Position numbers and translations under genes: made by a program. From positions 114,996,304-115,060,303 of the forward strand of contig CM037877.1 of NCBI GenBank assembly GCA_021292165.1: a stretch of DNA of 64,000 bases. The letters are read 5' to 3'. The first letter of the stretch is position 1, and each line of letters starts with the position of its first letter. The stretch comes from Shinisaurus crocodilurus. Lineage: Eukaryota; Chordata; Lepidosauria; Squamata; Shinisauridae. The notes below the pieces were generated by a model. It was not told the origin of the DNA. It worked only from the letters and a program-made list of their open reading frames with translations, and did no database searches. This document shows positions 36,492 to 49,041 of the stretch, piece after piece.

Positions 36492-38233
36492 CATTGGTAC
36501 GTTGTTATGTTGAAGTTATCAAATAGAAGCAATATCTTTTAAATATGTAACTCAGTATTAGGAGCTTCAATCACTCTTGGGGAAAAAATGGTGTGGGATT
36601 TATTAAGTTTAGTTATCTATTTATTGTATGTTTCTTAATCCAGAACTTTTTTACTAGTTTTGGTTAGTGCAGCCTAAAAAGCCACCACTGCCATTTAAGT
36701 GGCCTTCCATATTTTGAAGTGCACAAAATAAAGGTGTCTTTCTGTCACAGTGGTAACTTTTGAGGTTTACAATATTAATTCTAATACTTGCTCTAATGGA
36801 AGTAACCTAACCTGAAAATATTTACCGTTACATAGCAAAAGGAGTGTTTGAAACTAGAAATAATAGGTCCAAAAGAATCTCTCCTAAGCTTAAAATATAC
36901 TTTTGTGGGGAAAGATATGCAAATTAAAATAATATCTCCAGTTTCCTGTTCTGAACAAACCTTTGATGTGTTTTTTGCTGATTCAGGAAGTTAAGTTTGC
37001 CACTACAGCTTCTCATTCCATCTGTAATAATAACTTTTTTTTACTTTTGAACAGTCTTTCATTTTTAGCAGCAGTATCTCCTAAAACAGTCCATTTTGTA
37101 TGTGTGAATCTGTTTTTCTTCAGATAACATAGAAGGTAAAACTATTGGAAACAGTTTCCATTTATGACTTGCCTTCAACTTGTGAAAGGAAGGAAGGACA
37201 TGTAGCTATATAGATACACCAGCCTTCCCCAAGCTGGTGTCAAAAGTAAAAGTTGGCTATTGCATTAAAGCATCGAATCTTAACAGAAAATGCAAAAATA
37301 ACTGATGGTGCATAGAAGTAGTTAATATTAATAAAACTGCCAGTGACATACCTCCAATGTCTTCACAGCCTTAGACTATCAACTGTGTGTAATAAAATAT
37401 AAATAAAAATAATACTTTCACTCTTATGCTTTTCAAATAATAGCAAAAACTTCTGATGTCTTCAGCAGGAGAAGAGGACTGGGAAATGGGGTGTGCAGAA
37501 GCACAAGACTCGTTTGCATAGTTTAGCATTACAGCTTAATGAGACCAACATCTGTGATAGGATGGTGCTTTTCAAAAACTACATACTGGAATTGTCTTTG
37601 TGGTGTGTGTTTATTATAAAGGAATCATTAATTATTTTATTTTACTGTATTTATATATTTTCAACTAGAATTATTTTCAAAGTGGTTCACAGTAATAAAA
37701 TTAGATCTATAGACTGATCATATTGTCCCTTATGCTGATAGATCCAGAATATGAGGTGCTGTTGATGGTACCATGTGGCTCCTTGTTTTGCTCGCCTGAA
37801 AGATGGTGGTGACAGAGGGAAGTCCTGGGACAGCGGCTATCTCAGGGTCCTCCTCCCACACCACACCAGTAGGTGTTCCTATAGGTTTGCATCCTAAATA
37901 GTTTCCCATGAATGGAAAGGCTTCTTCCATTCAAGGACAGTACAGAGATCCAGCAGAGAATTCTGCTGGCAGAAAGGGGCGGGGGAGTCAATTTTTGCCA
38001 GTTCCCTCTCCCCCTGCAGACCCCTCACAGTGTTCCAGTGAAAGTGTCCTCTGCTCACTGGTGACAGAATCCTGGGAGCAGAACTCCACCCAGAGGATGC
38101 TCCTACTAGTGGAAGCAAACTCAGATTGTGGCCATACGCTTTTGCTCCAGTGCAGAGAACCCTGTTGCCCAATTAATGCTTGTCTACAAGTGTATGTTAC
38201 CTGATTATGTACACCATTTGAGAGGGGCGAGTA
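36492..38233. other. Unique intron with a 40-bp duplicated segment
   Basis: 37200-37239 repeats 36329-36368 with one mismatch. No other element is recognised, and AT-rich sequence without coding signal makes up the rest. Confidence 0.6.
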
Positions 38234-38403
38234 CAGTATTTTTCCATGTATAAGACTATACTTTTTCCTAAAATTGTTAGACTAAAAATTGAGGGTCGTC
38301 TTATACACGGAAGTAAGCCAAGGAGAGAACCATGCAGTTGCGAAACTGCCCAGTGGGGGGGCGTCTTATACATTGGGGGCGTCTTATACACGGAAAAATA
38401 CGG
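38234..38403. mobile_element. MITE with gtataagac motifs, copy 2 (inverted, TA TSD)
   Basis: It starts CAGTATTTTTCCATG and ends GGAAAAATACGG, with TA at 38232-38233 and 38404-38405. Length is 170 bp. It is the reverse complement of the 35230 copy with high similarity throughout, including agtttcgcaac-type internal sequence. Confidence 0.87.
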
Positions 38404-38405
38404 TA

Positions 38406-39000
38406 TGTGTATGAATTCATATAAAAGAAATAATGGAGAGGGAGGAGCTTGCCCCATGCCCCACTCCATCTCACTGTGATTTCTTGTGGGTCTGGTAAAA
38501 TTTATTTTTAATTAATTAATGAATTCAATGCCATGTCTATATATCTGTGGTTGTATTTCCACGGTCATATTACCTCTCTTCAAAAGTGATATTGTAGCAT
38601 TCGTACTTGACCATGATAAATACTCTGTTTAGAACGATTTGGATAATGCTATAAGCAAGCAACCATGTAATCTTTTACACTCTTTTCTAAATCAGTGCAG
38701 AAATGCCTGTGCAAATACCATTCTTGTGCCAGGAAGAGCAAGGAGTGTGGGGATTCTCTTGTTATAATGTGTTTACGGCTGTCAGCTGATGAGTTTTTTA
38801 GTTGATTGATCATCTGTTTTTAATAGATTAATTGATTACATTTACATACATTTTCATATTAAAACCCCATATAGCTGCCTTTTTGAGGATATTGTACAAA
38901 ATGAGAGAATTTACAATTAAATAAAGGTAGAAACTGATTACACTCATTATTTAGTATTGTGGAAAATCCATACTTGGCATAGACTTCAGCTGAGAACTGA
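38406..39000. other. Unique AT-rich intron
   Basis: Nothing recognised. Confidence 0.5.
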
Positions 39001-39242
39001 AGAGCCAGTGTGGTGTAGTGGTGAGAATGTTGGACTGGGACTCGGGAGATCCGAGTTCTAGTCCCCGCTCAGCCATGAAACTCACTGGGTGTCTTTGGGC
39101 CAGTCACTGACTCTCAGCCTAACCTACCTCACAGGATTGTTGTGAGGATAAAATGGAGAGGAGGAGGAGGATTATGTAAGCCGCCTTGGGTCCCTTGCAG
39201 GAAAAAAGGCGGGGTATAAATATAATAATAAAAATAAATAAA
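39001..39242 (+). mobile_element. tRNA/CORE-type SINE, full length
   Basis: Same family as 10101. It begins agagccagtgtggtgtagtg, has the B box ggttctagtcc-like (gagttctagtcc here), the CORE body and a gcggggtataaatataataa 3' end with an A-rich tail. Confidence 0.92.
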
Positions 39243-39429
39243 ACTGTCAGCTTCCATTGCCATGTATTTTCATTTGTAGGAGAAAAACCATAGTGGTTAT
39301 TCTGCATACAAAACATTTGCTAGTCTTGTGTAAAAAGGAGCTGTTTCTCTTAACACCTTTATTACCTTTTCCACTTACATTACCATTACCTTTTCTACTT
39401 ACCTGTTCCACTTGTATTCTGATTTCTGA

Positions 39430-39740
39430 ATAGTCTGGTCAACCTCCAGGGCAGTCTATAAAAACATGATAAAATACAAAAAGCATAACAAAATATAATA
39501 AACTATAACAGGTTAAAATAACAGTATCCCCCAAAACCTGAGAAAATAAAAAAATGTCTTTGCCTGGCATCAAAAACGTAATGATAATGGCATCAGTTAA
39601 ACTTCTCAAGAAGGAATTCCATAAATGGGGCACTACAACCAAGAAGGTCTTCCCTCTGATTGCGACCCACCTTACCTCAACGGTAAGGGCACTTGGAGGA
39701 CAAGCTCTGAAGGTGACTGCAAGTGCAATACATTTATGAG
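39430..39740 (-). mobile_element. L2-type LINE 3' UTR fragment, antisense
   Basis: Contains ataaaacatgataaaatac-like A-rich stretches, aaaatgtctttgcctggcat and aagaaggtcttccctctgat, all typical of antisense squamate L2-type 3' UTRs. No protein-coding remnant. Confidence 0.6.
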
Positions 39741-40524
39741 AATCTTTAAGTATTATTGAGCTTTTGCTATAGCAGCTTTGAAGACAGCTGGCAATTGTTT
39801 TAATTATTTTAAATTATGAACATGACAAGAAATTGTGAAACATTTCTAAACATTAATACTTACTAGTAAATAATGGGAATTAGAAATTGGGCCATTATGC
39901 TGTTAAATACTGGCACTGATATATCACCAGAGTAATTTTGAACATTTCCCAGTCTTTTGTGTATATGCCTTGATTTTACTTGTAAATCATGGAAATGAAA
40001 ATGGAATCTGGCTATTGACCAGGGTTAAACAAGTTCATGAAATCACTTTATGTAAGGAAAAATATTTTGTCCCATATATTACTTTCTTCTCAGGTTCAAA
40101 ATATGCTTGCACTCTCATTTTGTTGTGAGTTCATGGGGCATGCTTAACCCTGGCAGTATCACAAACAATCCCATTCTGTTATTTCAGTCAGTTTGCATAG
40201 TACCGTATGTCTTCTAGCCATTCTATCACAAAGATTATTTATGATCAAGACTTGGGTTAGTTTGACTTTAAACTACTAGGGGCACAATTTAATATTGGAA
40301 AAATTTGAGGGGGTTGGGTAAGCTGTGTCTGAGGTTTTAAAGGTATGGTTATGTTGAGTTGAGCTAACTTGATATTTATGCCTTGGAATATATTAGGAAT
40401 CTGGACTCTCTCAAGCCGCTCCTCTCTCCTACCATGTCTTATAGCAGCAGACCACATTAGTTTTGCTGTTTTGAGAATGCTGTTCACCCAAGAGCCTTAC
40501 AGATATTGTTTTCATTTTCAATGA
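39741..40524. other. Unique AT-rich intron
   Basis: Nothing recognised. Confidence 0.5.
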
Positions 40525-40541
40525 GTGTGTGTGTGTGTGTG

Positions 40542-40575
<34 letters not shown>
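40525..40575. repeat. (GT)9-(GC)3-(AC)13 palindromic microsatellite
   Basis: (GT)9 at 40525-40542, GCGCGC at 40543-40548, (AC)13 at 40549-40574. The first 42 bp are a perfect palindrome. The whole tract is alternating purine-pyrimidine. Confidence 0.97.
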
Positions 40576-41890
40576 TGCAGCATCATGTAGGCGGGTTCTA
40601 CTCCTACCTGCACACATTCACTAGAGCCTCTGTAGAGGGCCCCTGCATGTAAAGCTGTAAGTGTAGAGGGCTCCCTTCCCACAGTCAGGAACTCTGATTT
40701 TCAAGTATTCTCTATCACACAGAGAGTTGTATGCAGGGGAATGCTCTTCTAATGTACATGGGTGCTTATTTCTGTAATGCCATGCTTTGCTCATGTGCAT
40801 TCTTTTAATGTGCAAAGAAGATGTTCAGTGGTCTCTGATCAGCAATGTTCTATGCTAAACAAAATCTGGAGAAAGAAGAGAACATCTATTGTCACCTTTA
40901 AAAGGGGTGCTCCTGACACAGAGCTTGAATTTCCCGCAACACTTACAAGGATGGAAGTTTAATGTTTATGGGTATTCATTTAAAAAAGAAGGTTCTCTTA
41001 AATTGTAAACATTCTGTACACAGCTCGTTTTAAAAAGGAAACAAAACACCTTTAACTCTTACCCTATATTCTAATTACAATGACATTCTCTGAGTGTGAC
41101 TGCTTATGTAGCCAAGGTTTGCAGGAGTACAAAAAATCTTTAGGAAAAAAACACTGTGTGTGTGTGTGTGGGGGGGGGTAATCCCCCAAAACAGCCTAAT
41201 GAGGATTGAGCATGCTCAGTGCCCATGGAATGCTGACTGACTGTTCGGGGTGGGGGTGGGGAGTTTGGAGGGGACTGAAAATTGGATGGGAGGGGGAATG
41301 GAATGGAGTGGCTGGAAGATGAGGACAGAGGAAGAGACATTTAGATATAAAGATGCCTGCCCATTCACTAACTGTCTCACCAGGTGGTGTCTACCCTGTT
41401 CACTTGGTCTGGACAGCCTCCTCCTGCCTGAGAAGGGAGAGCTTTTATGCACAGATGCTTTGAGCCCTCAGACATGCACACATGCAGGGTTTTGTTGCAA
41501 GAACCCTCTTACACTTATTTCGAATTTATAATGTATACTCAGATACAGTTTGGTACTCAAGATTGCAATCCTGTGTGTAAATGTGTGCATCTATGTCTAA
41601 TTATTATGGTTGGGAAGGATTGCATCCTGAATGCTGAGCCATTTTACCTTTTGGGACCATCTGGACTCTGTGAAGATTTCCAAGGAAGAATTAGGTGCAT
41701 GAAGTAGAGTGGGAGTAAATTATTTACTAATAAAATGTAGTCATTCTGGTAACTTTTGTCACCTTGTGCCTTTCTATTTGGTAGATTTCTTTTCATAATA
41801 CAAGATATTATGTATCTTGTTCAAGGAATTCCTTGTTCAGGGTTCAAGGAATTATGGAACTAGTTTTGTGAGCCCAAGGAGCCTTTATAA
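40576..41890. other. Unique intron
   Basis: A (GT)n plus G9 tract lies at 41155-41178 and a G-rich stretch at 41245-41300. No coding or repeat assignment. Confidence 0.5.
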
Positions 41891-42007
41891 CAGTCTCCTC
41901 CAACCAGCACCCTCCAGTTGTGTTTGGACTACAACTCCCATCATCTGGCTGTAGATGATGGGGGTTGTTGTCCCACATGTTTGGAGGCCACAGGTTAGAG
42001 GAGGCTG
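41891..42007. mobile_element. Palindromic hAT MITE, copy 8, shortened
   Basis: It is 117 bp, starts CAGTCTCCTCCAACC and ends AGAGGAGGCTG. The arms contain ggactacaactcccatcat and its decayed complement. Flanking octamers ctttataa (41883-41890) and ctttagat (42008-42015) match at 6 of 8. Confidence 0.87.
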
Positions 42008-45000
42008 CTTTAGATTTTGAGGGGGAAAGAATAGCCCCTCCTTCCCCCAGTGCCACAGTACAAAACTGCTTTTGAACTGAACAGAGTTTCAAAAGTGGTT
42101 TATGAATATAGCATAAGGATCAGCTGGTCAAAGAAAAGAAAAGTCAAGAATTTGATTGGGTTAACCCAAGCCACCTTCCTTGAGTTGAAGTAGCACTTCA
42201 GATTCTGACAGATTTTGCAGGTATTTCTTGTGTCCCTAGTCTTAATTGCAGTTATTTTGGAAATTAGCACCATTAGTTTCTAAGAAATTTAGGATTGGCA
42301 TGTTTGTTTGAGTTTCCGCTTTGTTTTCTTTAATCATATTCATTCCTGTAGTAAATTGTTCCTTATTTTGAGAAAAAAAATACTGCTTTGTTTAAAGAGC
42401 TGGTACTTAATCTAGTGTTCTTCGAATGTCATGGCCTTATGTTGGACGGTTAAAGGTATCTCCCTAAATTATTGTTATGCTGTAATAGGGTTTTGTTTTT
42501 GTTTTTTTATCCAAAGGACATCTCTTGTATAGCTATTTGTTGAATTTTGTACGTACTGAATTAGTCAAAGACCTGGCTAAAACCATTTTTTTCTTTTCCT
42601 CCTCCCCCTCCCCACAAACTTGCTTTTGTTATGTATTGGCTTGCTAATCCTTGTGTTGAGCAGTATCAGACATCACCTTTCTTGGGGGCAGTTAGTCCAC
42701 TCTTCCGCTTTCTTTGTCAAAGGGCTCCCTTAATAGGAGAAGTCAACAGGGAGGACAAAAAGGATTGAAAGTTGTATTTAATCAGGGTCAGAGAGGTGGT
42801 GTTCAGAGTGACGGGCCCACAGGCAGGCTGGCCTTTTATGCTTACCGACGCAGATGGTCCCAAAGCATTCAGCTAAGTGAAGAGAAAGCTGCCCAGTGAG
42901 CTATTGTAGGGGCAGAGCATCGTTACAGTTGAGAAGGGTTGCCAAGGGTAACTAGAGAGTATCACCAGTATCGTGTGATCACTAGTCTGTGCCTTTGAAA
43001 ACGTTAAACTGAGAATTGCTTTGGGTCTCTTGGCATCTGGATGTTCATGTGTAAGCAGTATTATCTTACATAAGCTTTTGATTTATTTCACTTTGAGGAA
43101 TTGGACAAATGAAAATGATTTTACAGTTTAATTTGAACGAGTTTACCAACCAAAAACTACATTTTTATAGCGTATCCAGTTTTCATCCCAATGGAAGTTG
43201 CAGCAACATATTAGGAAAATGCATTTATGAGGATTTAATTTTAATGCATTGGGGTATTTTTAAAAAGATTATTTTAAAAAAAGATTATAAAGAGCATGAA
43301 CTTGTTTCCTAAAAACAAATACCACCACCCAAACACATCTAACGGGCACATTTTATTATTGCCTCTATTTAATGAAAACAGAGAAATTTAAAGTATATTT
43401 GTGAAAAATTTAAACACACAGTGCTTGGGTCTAGCACTATTCTTCTTGAAATCAAAGGCTGCTGCCATTCCCAGGTCTTGCGCTCTTACATTTAAGCAAA
43501 TATATGCTGAGGTCATTAATTAATGGTGTCAAGCAGTTCAACATATGTACAAGGAACGATATGACTAGATAAGATGCACTCTAGAATAGCAGGTTCAGTC
43601 CTCGGATGTAACCAAGTTGTGCTTAGTGCAGCCCAGGGGAGTGGGGGAGGAAGCAAAGATGGCTTTCAGCCAAGCTTTTGCAAGCTTCCAATTCTTCCAA
43701 TTGGCCAAGGGCCGTTTTAGCTCCTAATGCAAAATAAAATGAGTCACAGTGCCCAAAGGATCCATGTGGCTCCCAAGCATTTCCCCTTCTATAGGGAAGT
43801 CTTAGCTGGTTGGCTAAGCTTGCTGTACAGCCCCTTTTTGCTGCTTGTGACATGCAAAGAAGATACCCATGATTTACCCTTCATTCCCCACCCCGGCTCT
43901 TACACTTGGATGGAAGCGGCTATTGTTTTCTCTTTTTGTACAGAGTAGAGCAGCAGCTGTCTATAAATTTAATAGCTGTAGTGTGATGAACCCACATAAT
44001 TATCTATATGAAAGTTTTACTTAGAGGGATGCAGCAAATTCTAACAACTTTGCCATTTAAATTGAATTCAAAATTAAGGAAATATGTGCACTTTCATGCA
44101 CATTTTATATAGGGATCTGGGGTAGGTTATAGCATTAGTAGTAGCTTGCACATTTATAGTTGTCATATTATAAAAGACCTCTTGAATAATTATGTAGTTG
44201 AGAAGCTTTTTGAGTTATGTGCAGTAGTTTAATATTGTAAGAATTTTGCTGGGGACAGTGTGAAATTTTTTAAAAAGTAGTATTAGGACCACAAGTTTTA
44301 AAAGCTTATTCATGTGTAGTGTTTTGACTGCATTCATTCCAAAAAGCAGTGAACTACCTAGTTACTTTGAAACATGGCACAAAATAACACAAGAGGCTCA
44401 AATGCACCTTTAAGAATTGCGTTCAAATGCAGTCTGTGAAAGTGTTTGAGAACCACTGCTCAAGAGATGTAATCCCTTCTAACTTGCTCTTGTGCACCCT
44501 CTTTCCTTTCATATTCTCTGGTTAGAATCTAACCAATAGATGAAGAATTGCTGGTAATCCCACTGCAGGCAAGCCATAGACAAGGTTGTCCGTCTGTAGA
44601 AAATAAACCTGAGAAGTGATGGGGAAAACACCTGATGTCCTTTCAGAAAAAGTATCTTCTTTTCAATACCAAACTTCAAAAGGAAGCAGGACAGGCAAAG
44701 AAATTGCTGTGTTGCACAAAAAATGCAGTTTTTGAAGTTGGAGCAGTCAGTGTGGGGAGAATTACTGAGTATTTACAGAGCAAATTCTACCCTTTTAAAA
44801 ACTGCAAGCATATGTAATTCTGATTCTGTTGGTCATGTAGCAGTTCTGTTACATGTTGTTGTTATGCAACAGCAGTAAGGCTTGCTTTGAGCCAATTTAA
44901 ATGTACATTTCCCAATTAACTTCTGGTAGGAAACAATTTGTCAGTGCTCAGATATGAGGGCTGCAAGTATCTGGGGAAGACAGGTGGGAAGATGGTACTT

Positions 45001-45439
45001 AGCAGTCTGGAGGCACAGAGGGGAAAGTTCTACACCCTCCTTCAGAGATGTGTGCTCCAGACTGTTGGCTTTCCACAACTGGATCACCCCTACCTAAGAT
45101 GAATTATGCCGGTGGTACTACTTCCCATTTCCTTTTTTTGTATGTGTTGTTTAAACAAGGAGAAAGCTGGAAAGGGGGTAGAGAAAGAGTAAGAAGGAGA
45201 AAAATAAACACATACAATAGGGATCAGTAATGAGAGGGCACAGGACCAAGGCCTTCCCACTGAGGAGTACAGTTGGCCTGTCCACCACCGTTAGGGGAAA
45301 GAAATGAATTTGGAGGGACATTGATGGCTGTGGCCATGAGACCTTCTGCCAATCCACTGTGTGGGATTGGGAAGGATAAGACTTCCCAACTGCTCTCCTT
45401 GCCCCACTTTAGAGTTGTTCTTCCTGTATAACCAGTTGG
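42008..45439. other. Unique AT-rich intron
   Basis: Contains no bounded repeat. Only low-complexity A and T runs stand out. The open frames at 42714-42899, 43109-43312 and 43623-43948 show no family resemblance or splice context. Confidence 0.5.
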
Positions 45440-46510
45440 AAGTTAGAGGTATATAATTTTTTAAAAAATTGATCCCATGTTATAGGTTTGGACCACCAAC
45501 CACTTAGATGTTGTTGCCAATGGATAAATCCTGAGCGGGTTCTGAAAACCAATTGGCTCCATCAATCTCAAACAATCAGCCCAGATACCTTGAGGAGATC
45601 TTGAGTTGCAAGAAACTGTACCCCTACTTGGTAATGATCTGGTCATGACAAAGGTGGCATAGCAACACATCCCATGTTCAGATTATCTGTATCACAGCCA
45701 GTTCAAAACCATAAATCCAGTTTGTGACCTACCTTGTGTGTTGAACCTATAATACTCTGGCATCGGCCTATGGTTGCCGTAGCTGCCACGAAATCCTGAG
45801 TTGTATCAGACAAGTTGGCCTTATTGAAGTCCCCCAGTACCAGTGAGGAGTCCTCAAGACCATGTTCTCCATCAACTCAGCTAGGGTATCTGTTAGACTG
45901 CAGTGTGTTCAGTATACTAACACAATCCCTAGTGGGTTCCCAACACAAGATGTAACCTGGATGGTAACAAAGGGTCCCAGACTTCCTGTCCAAGACAGAT
46001 GCTACACTGAGTATCAGAGACATGAAGCCAATCTTAGTGATATATTCTAGGTAGGTAGTTGCCTCCACAATTAAATATAGGACACATCATGTAAGGAGGA
46101 TCATGTAAGCCGCCTTGGGCTCCTTCCAGGAGGAAAAAAGGCGGGATATAAATGTACTGAAATAAAATAAAAATAAAATAAAAAATAATACATGTGTTGT
46201 CTACCAACCTGACATTAGTAAGAACTAGTGTGGGTTGTAGGATCCCTTGACAAGAGCCTTGGGATGGGGGTGGGAGGAGAATGAGGTGGAGGTTCAACAT
46301 GCAGCTGTCTCCACCCAAATTCGCTTTTCTTATAGCTCCTCCTCCCAACACCATACCCAATAGCGCCCCTGACATATGTTGGCTAGTTTTCTTCTCCAGT
46401 ATCTTGCTGACACGTTCTGTTAAAATTGCCGCCACTCCTATGCTCTTGAACGCAGAGAACCTAACTCCCCATGACCAGTCATAGGCCCCTGCTCTCACCA
46501 GGTGGTCTGA
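45440..46510 (-). mobile_element. L2-type LINE endonuclease/5' relic, antisense, with nested SINE tail
   Basis: The minus strand at 45890-45700 reads an APE core: VLGDFNKANLSDTTQDFVAA, then ATIGRCQSIIGSTHKVGH. 46500-46200 appears to be the 5' side of the same element. The GDFN motif is intact although stops interrupt the frame. A SINE 3' fragment (46095-46189) lies within it. Confidence 0.65.
46095..46189 (+). mobile_element. tRNA/CORE SINE 3' fragment
   Basis: aggatcatgtaagccgcct to aaaaaggcgggatataaatg plus an aataaaat tail matches the 3' third of the SINE family at 10101. The tRNA head is missing (5' truncation). Confidence 0.8.
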
Positions 46511-48405
46511 CTCTCTCTCAGAACAGTGAGTGGATTATTTGTTTTTCGTTTTTGTTTTTAAAAGCCCCTATTCTCTCTTCTTGATAACACAGAGAATAAC
46601 CACAAGGTAAAGGTTCAAAGGAATGGATCTTGCACATAAAAGAATAGTTCTGTTTTGGTTGGGCTCTACATTTTTATGAATTGAAAACAAAAAGATAACC
46701 GGGATTCTAAATTGCATATTATATCATTTATTCTCCAGTGAAACTAAAACATTGTTTTTTCTGTTTGACTGCTGTGAACTCTAAAAAGAATAGCATTGAA
46801 GCTTGGCTACTTATTATTTTTTTTTTAATCTATTCATTTTATACGTCTCAGACAGATTTTTCCCTGGGGTGAAACAAAGGTTAACTGAAATTTCCTCTGT
46901 TGTGTACCTGAACGAATCAGCAGTTTGAGAAGGAAATCCCATTGATGGGCGAAGAGAGTGACAGGCTCTATTTAAAGAATTCCCCCGACTGTGTGGTAGA
47001 CCAACCATGCCATGAATTTAACTGTTCCTGTGGTCCCCATACTTGTACCCACCAAAAGAGAGAGAGAGAAACCTACTTTGTTCTTCAAATGTTGCACTAA
47101 GCTTTGAAAACCACTAACCAGTGACATTAGTGTATTAACATTACTAACAGTGAACATGGCTTAAATTATGGAGTCTTATTATAAAAGAAAATACAAACAG
47201 GTGAAAACAAAGCAAAAAATAATATGCACATTCACCTCTTGCATGTATCTTGCATCTTTGCACTCTTTTCTAGGATGCAGTATTTTTTAAATATGTGTGG
47301 TTTTGGTGCAAACAATTTTGTTTTATTTTTATCACAGTTCTCACAGATAATCTTACTTTTGAGAAGGAGTATGAAAGGGGAGAATGGAAAGGGCATAATA
47401 AATTGAGATGGTATATTAGATAATTAGAAAAAATTTGAAAATACATAGAGGCCGACATTATAAAAGGTGTGTGTTTTCCAGTATTTGGCAAGCTTTTTGT
47501 ATTTGAAATAGGTTTCTTGAAGTATAAAAGCACATGTCTTCATTTGGATTAAACCATCTGAATTTCGGCATAGTGAGCATTCTTAAATTCCAACCATAAC
47601 CTACCATGCCCACAAAAGGACATAACCTTCAGAGATTATAAAGACTATGTCATAGCTTCTAGCTGTCAAACTCCTCTTCTTCTGACAGCTAAAGTCTACT
47701 CCAAGGGTTACAGATTGTTTAAACTGATTTAGTTTTAGCCTGCAAGTAATATATTTTATCTTGTATTTTTTCTGTTTCTGAAACTTAACAAAAATGAATA
47801 CACATTGAATCAACATTAAACATTTGAAACACATTTCCCTTTCACTATGGAAAGGGTTTTTCATGATAGCATTGGGGTTGGTTTGGTTGTTTAAGGATTA
47901 CATAAATGTACTGTGGTGTATCAAGATAATGTTGCTGAAAGATAAATTCACCAAAGCCCAATGCAGTGTGGTTACTAATATCAGATAAGCACAGAGACAT
48001 TGTTTGGTTGCTGTGGGAAGGAAGTATGTTACTTTGTTAGAATGGATCTGTCAAAAACTGCTTCAAATAATTCCTTGGAGGCGGGGGAAGGTTATGGATC
48101 TCTTCAGACTTCTTCCACTTTTATGGGATACTGACAAACCATTCCATCAGTGAGTTTCATCTTTTATAATAAATGATCTTTTCACTCACCAGGACAAAAG
48201 TAAGAAATCCTTTAAGTACAGTATGTAACAGTGATTTGGAGTGCCTTTATGATAAAAATTGATTTTAGTTTTCTCCAGAAGTCATTCCATCATCTTAGAA
48301 TGACTGATGGTTTAACCTGAGCATCATCTATTGTCTCTGTATGTTCAGCTTTAAATTGCTGACAGTTTCTTCATTCTGAATTTCTATAAATATTTAGTTT
48401 TAGTT
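46511..48405. other. Unique AT-rich intron
   Basis: Nothing recognised beyond a T-run near 46815 and a (GA)n stretch near 47058. Confidence 0.5.
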
Positions 48406-48660
48406 TAATTATTATATTTATACCCTGCCTTTTTTCCTGGATTCACTGGGTTGGATCCAGAGTTGACCTTCTGTGAACAGAAGGGTTCCTTCCATTGGTG
48501 GAGGGAACTGAGGTCCAACAATGCCTCCCCACTGGCGGAAGGGGGTGAAGCAGTGATTTTCTCTGATCCCTCCTTCCCCCTGTAGCCACACTACCACACA
48601 CACCAGAGGGTCCCCCAACCTGCAAAACAGATTTTCACCTCTCCCCCTTCCACCTGCGGA
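48406..48660 (-). mobile_element. SINE 3' tail fragment plus unassigned GC-rich stretch
   Basis: 48406-48440 (attatatttataccctgcct) is the extreme 3' end of the CORE SINE in antisense. 48445-48660 begins tgggttggatccagag, reminiscent of the left end of the MITE at 14461, but the complementary end is not found. Confidence 0.5.
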
Positions 48661-48896
48661 TCATCCAGTTTACAGAGACCTGCTCTGTGCAACTCCTGAT
48701 TTTTTGGTCACAAAACAATGTCTGGTCAATGCTATTCCAGTATACAGGGAAAGACAAAAGATATTGTAAGCCAAATCTTCTTCGTTAAGAAACAGTACAA
48801 AGTAGGTCACTGAAGATCTTCATTTCCTTAATTAACCATGTTTGTCAATGTAATGTAGAGCAGCCTTGAGTTATCTAATCAATATAATTTATACAG

Positions 48897-49041
48897 CTGC
48901 CTTCCCCAACCTGCCGCCCTCCAGATGTGTTGAACTGCAACTCCCATAATTCCCAGCCAACATGGCCATTGGCAATGCTGGCTGGGAATTATGGGAGTTG
49001 CAGTCCATCACGTCCGGAGGGTGCCAGGTTGGGGAAGGGAG
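48897..49041. mobile_element. Palindromic hAT MITE, copy 9
   Basis: It is 145 bp, with arms ctgccttccccaacctg / complement and an internal tggctgggaattatgggagt palindrome half. Target duplication ttatacag (48889-48896) versus ttatacaa (49042-49049) matches at 7 of 8. Confidence 0.92.

Noticed and set aside
46034..46498. 154-codon minus-strand open frame
   Set aside because: It is a chimera of L2 relic sequence and an inserted SINE tail, which supplies the FYFIFILFQYIYI stretch. Not a host gene.
8986..49041. Spaced identical repeats suggesting a CRISPR array
   Set aside because: The repeats are palindromic MITEs kilobases apart with their own target duplications in a vertebrate intron. There is no repeat-spacer periodicity.
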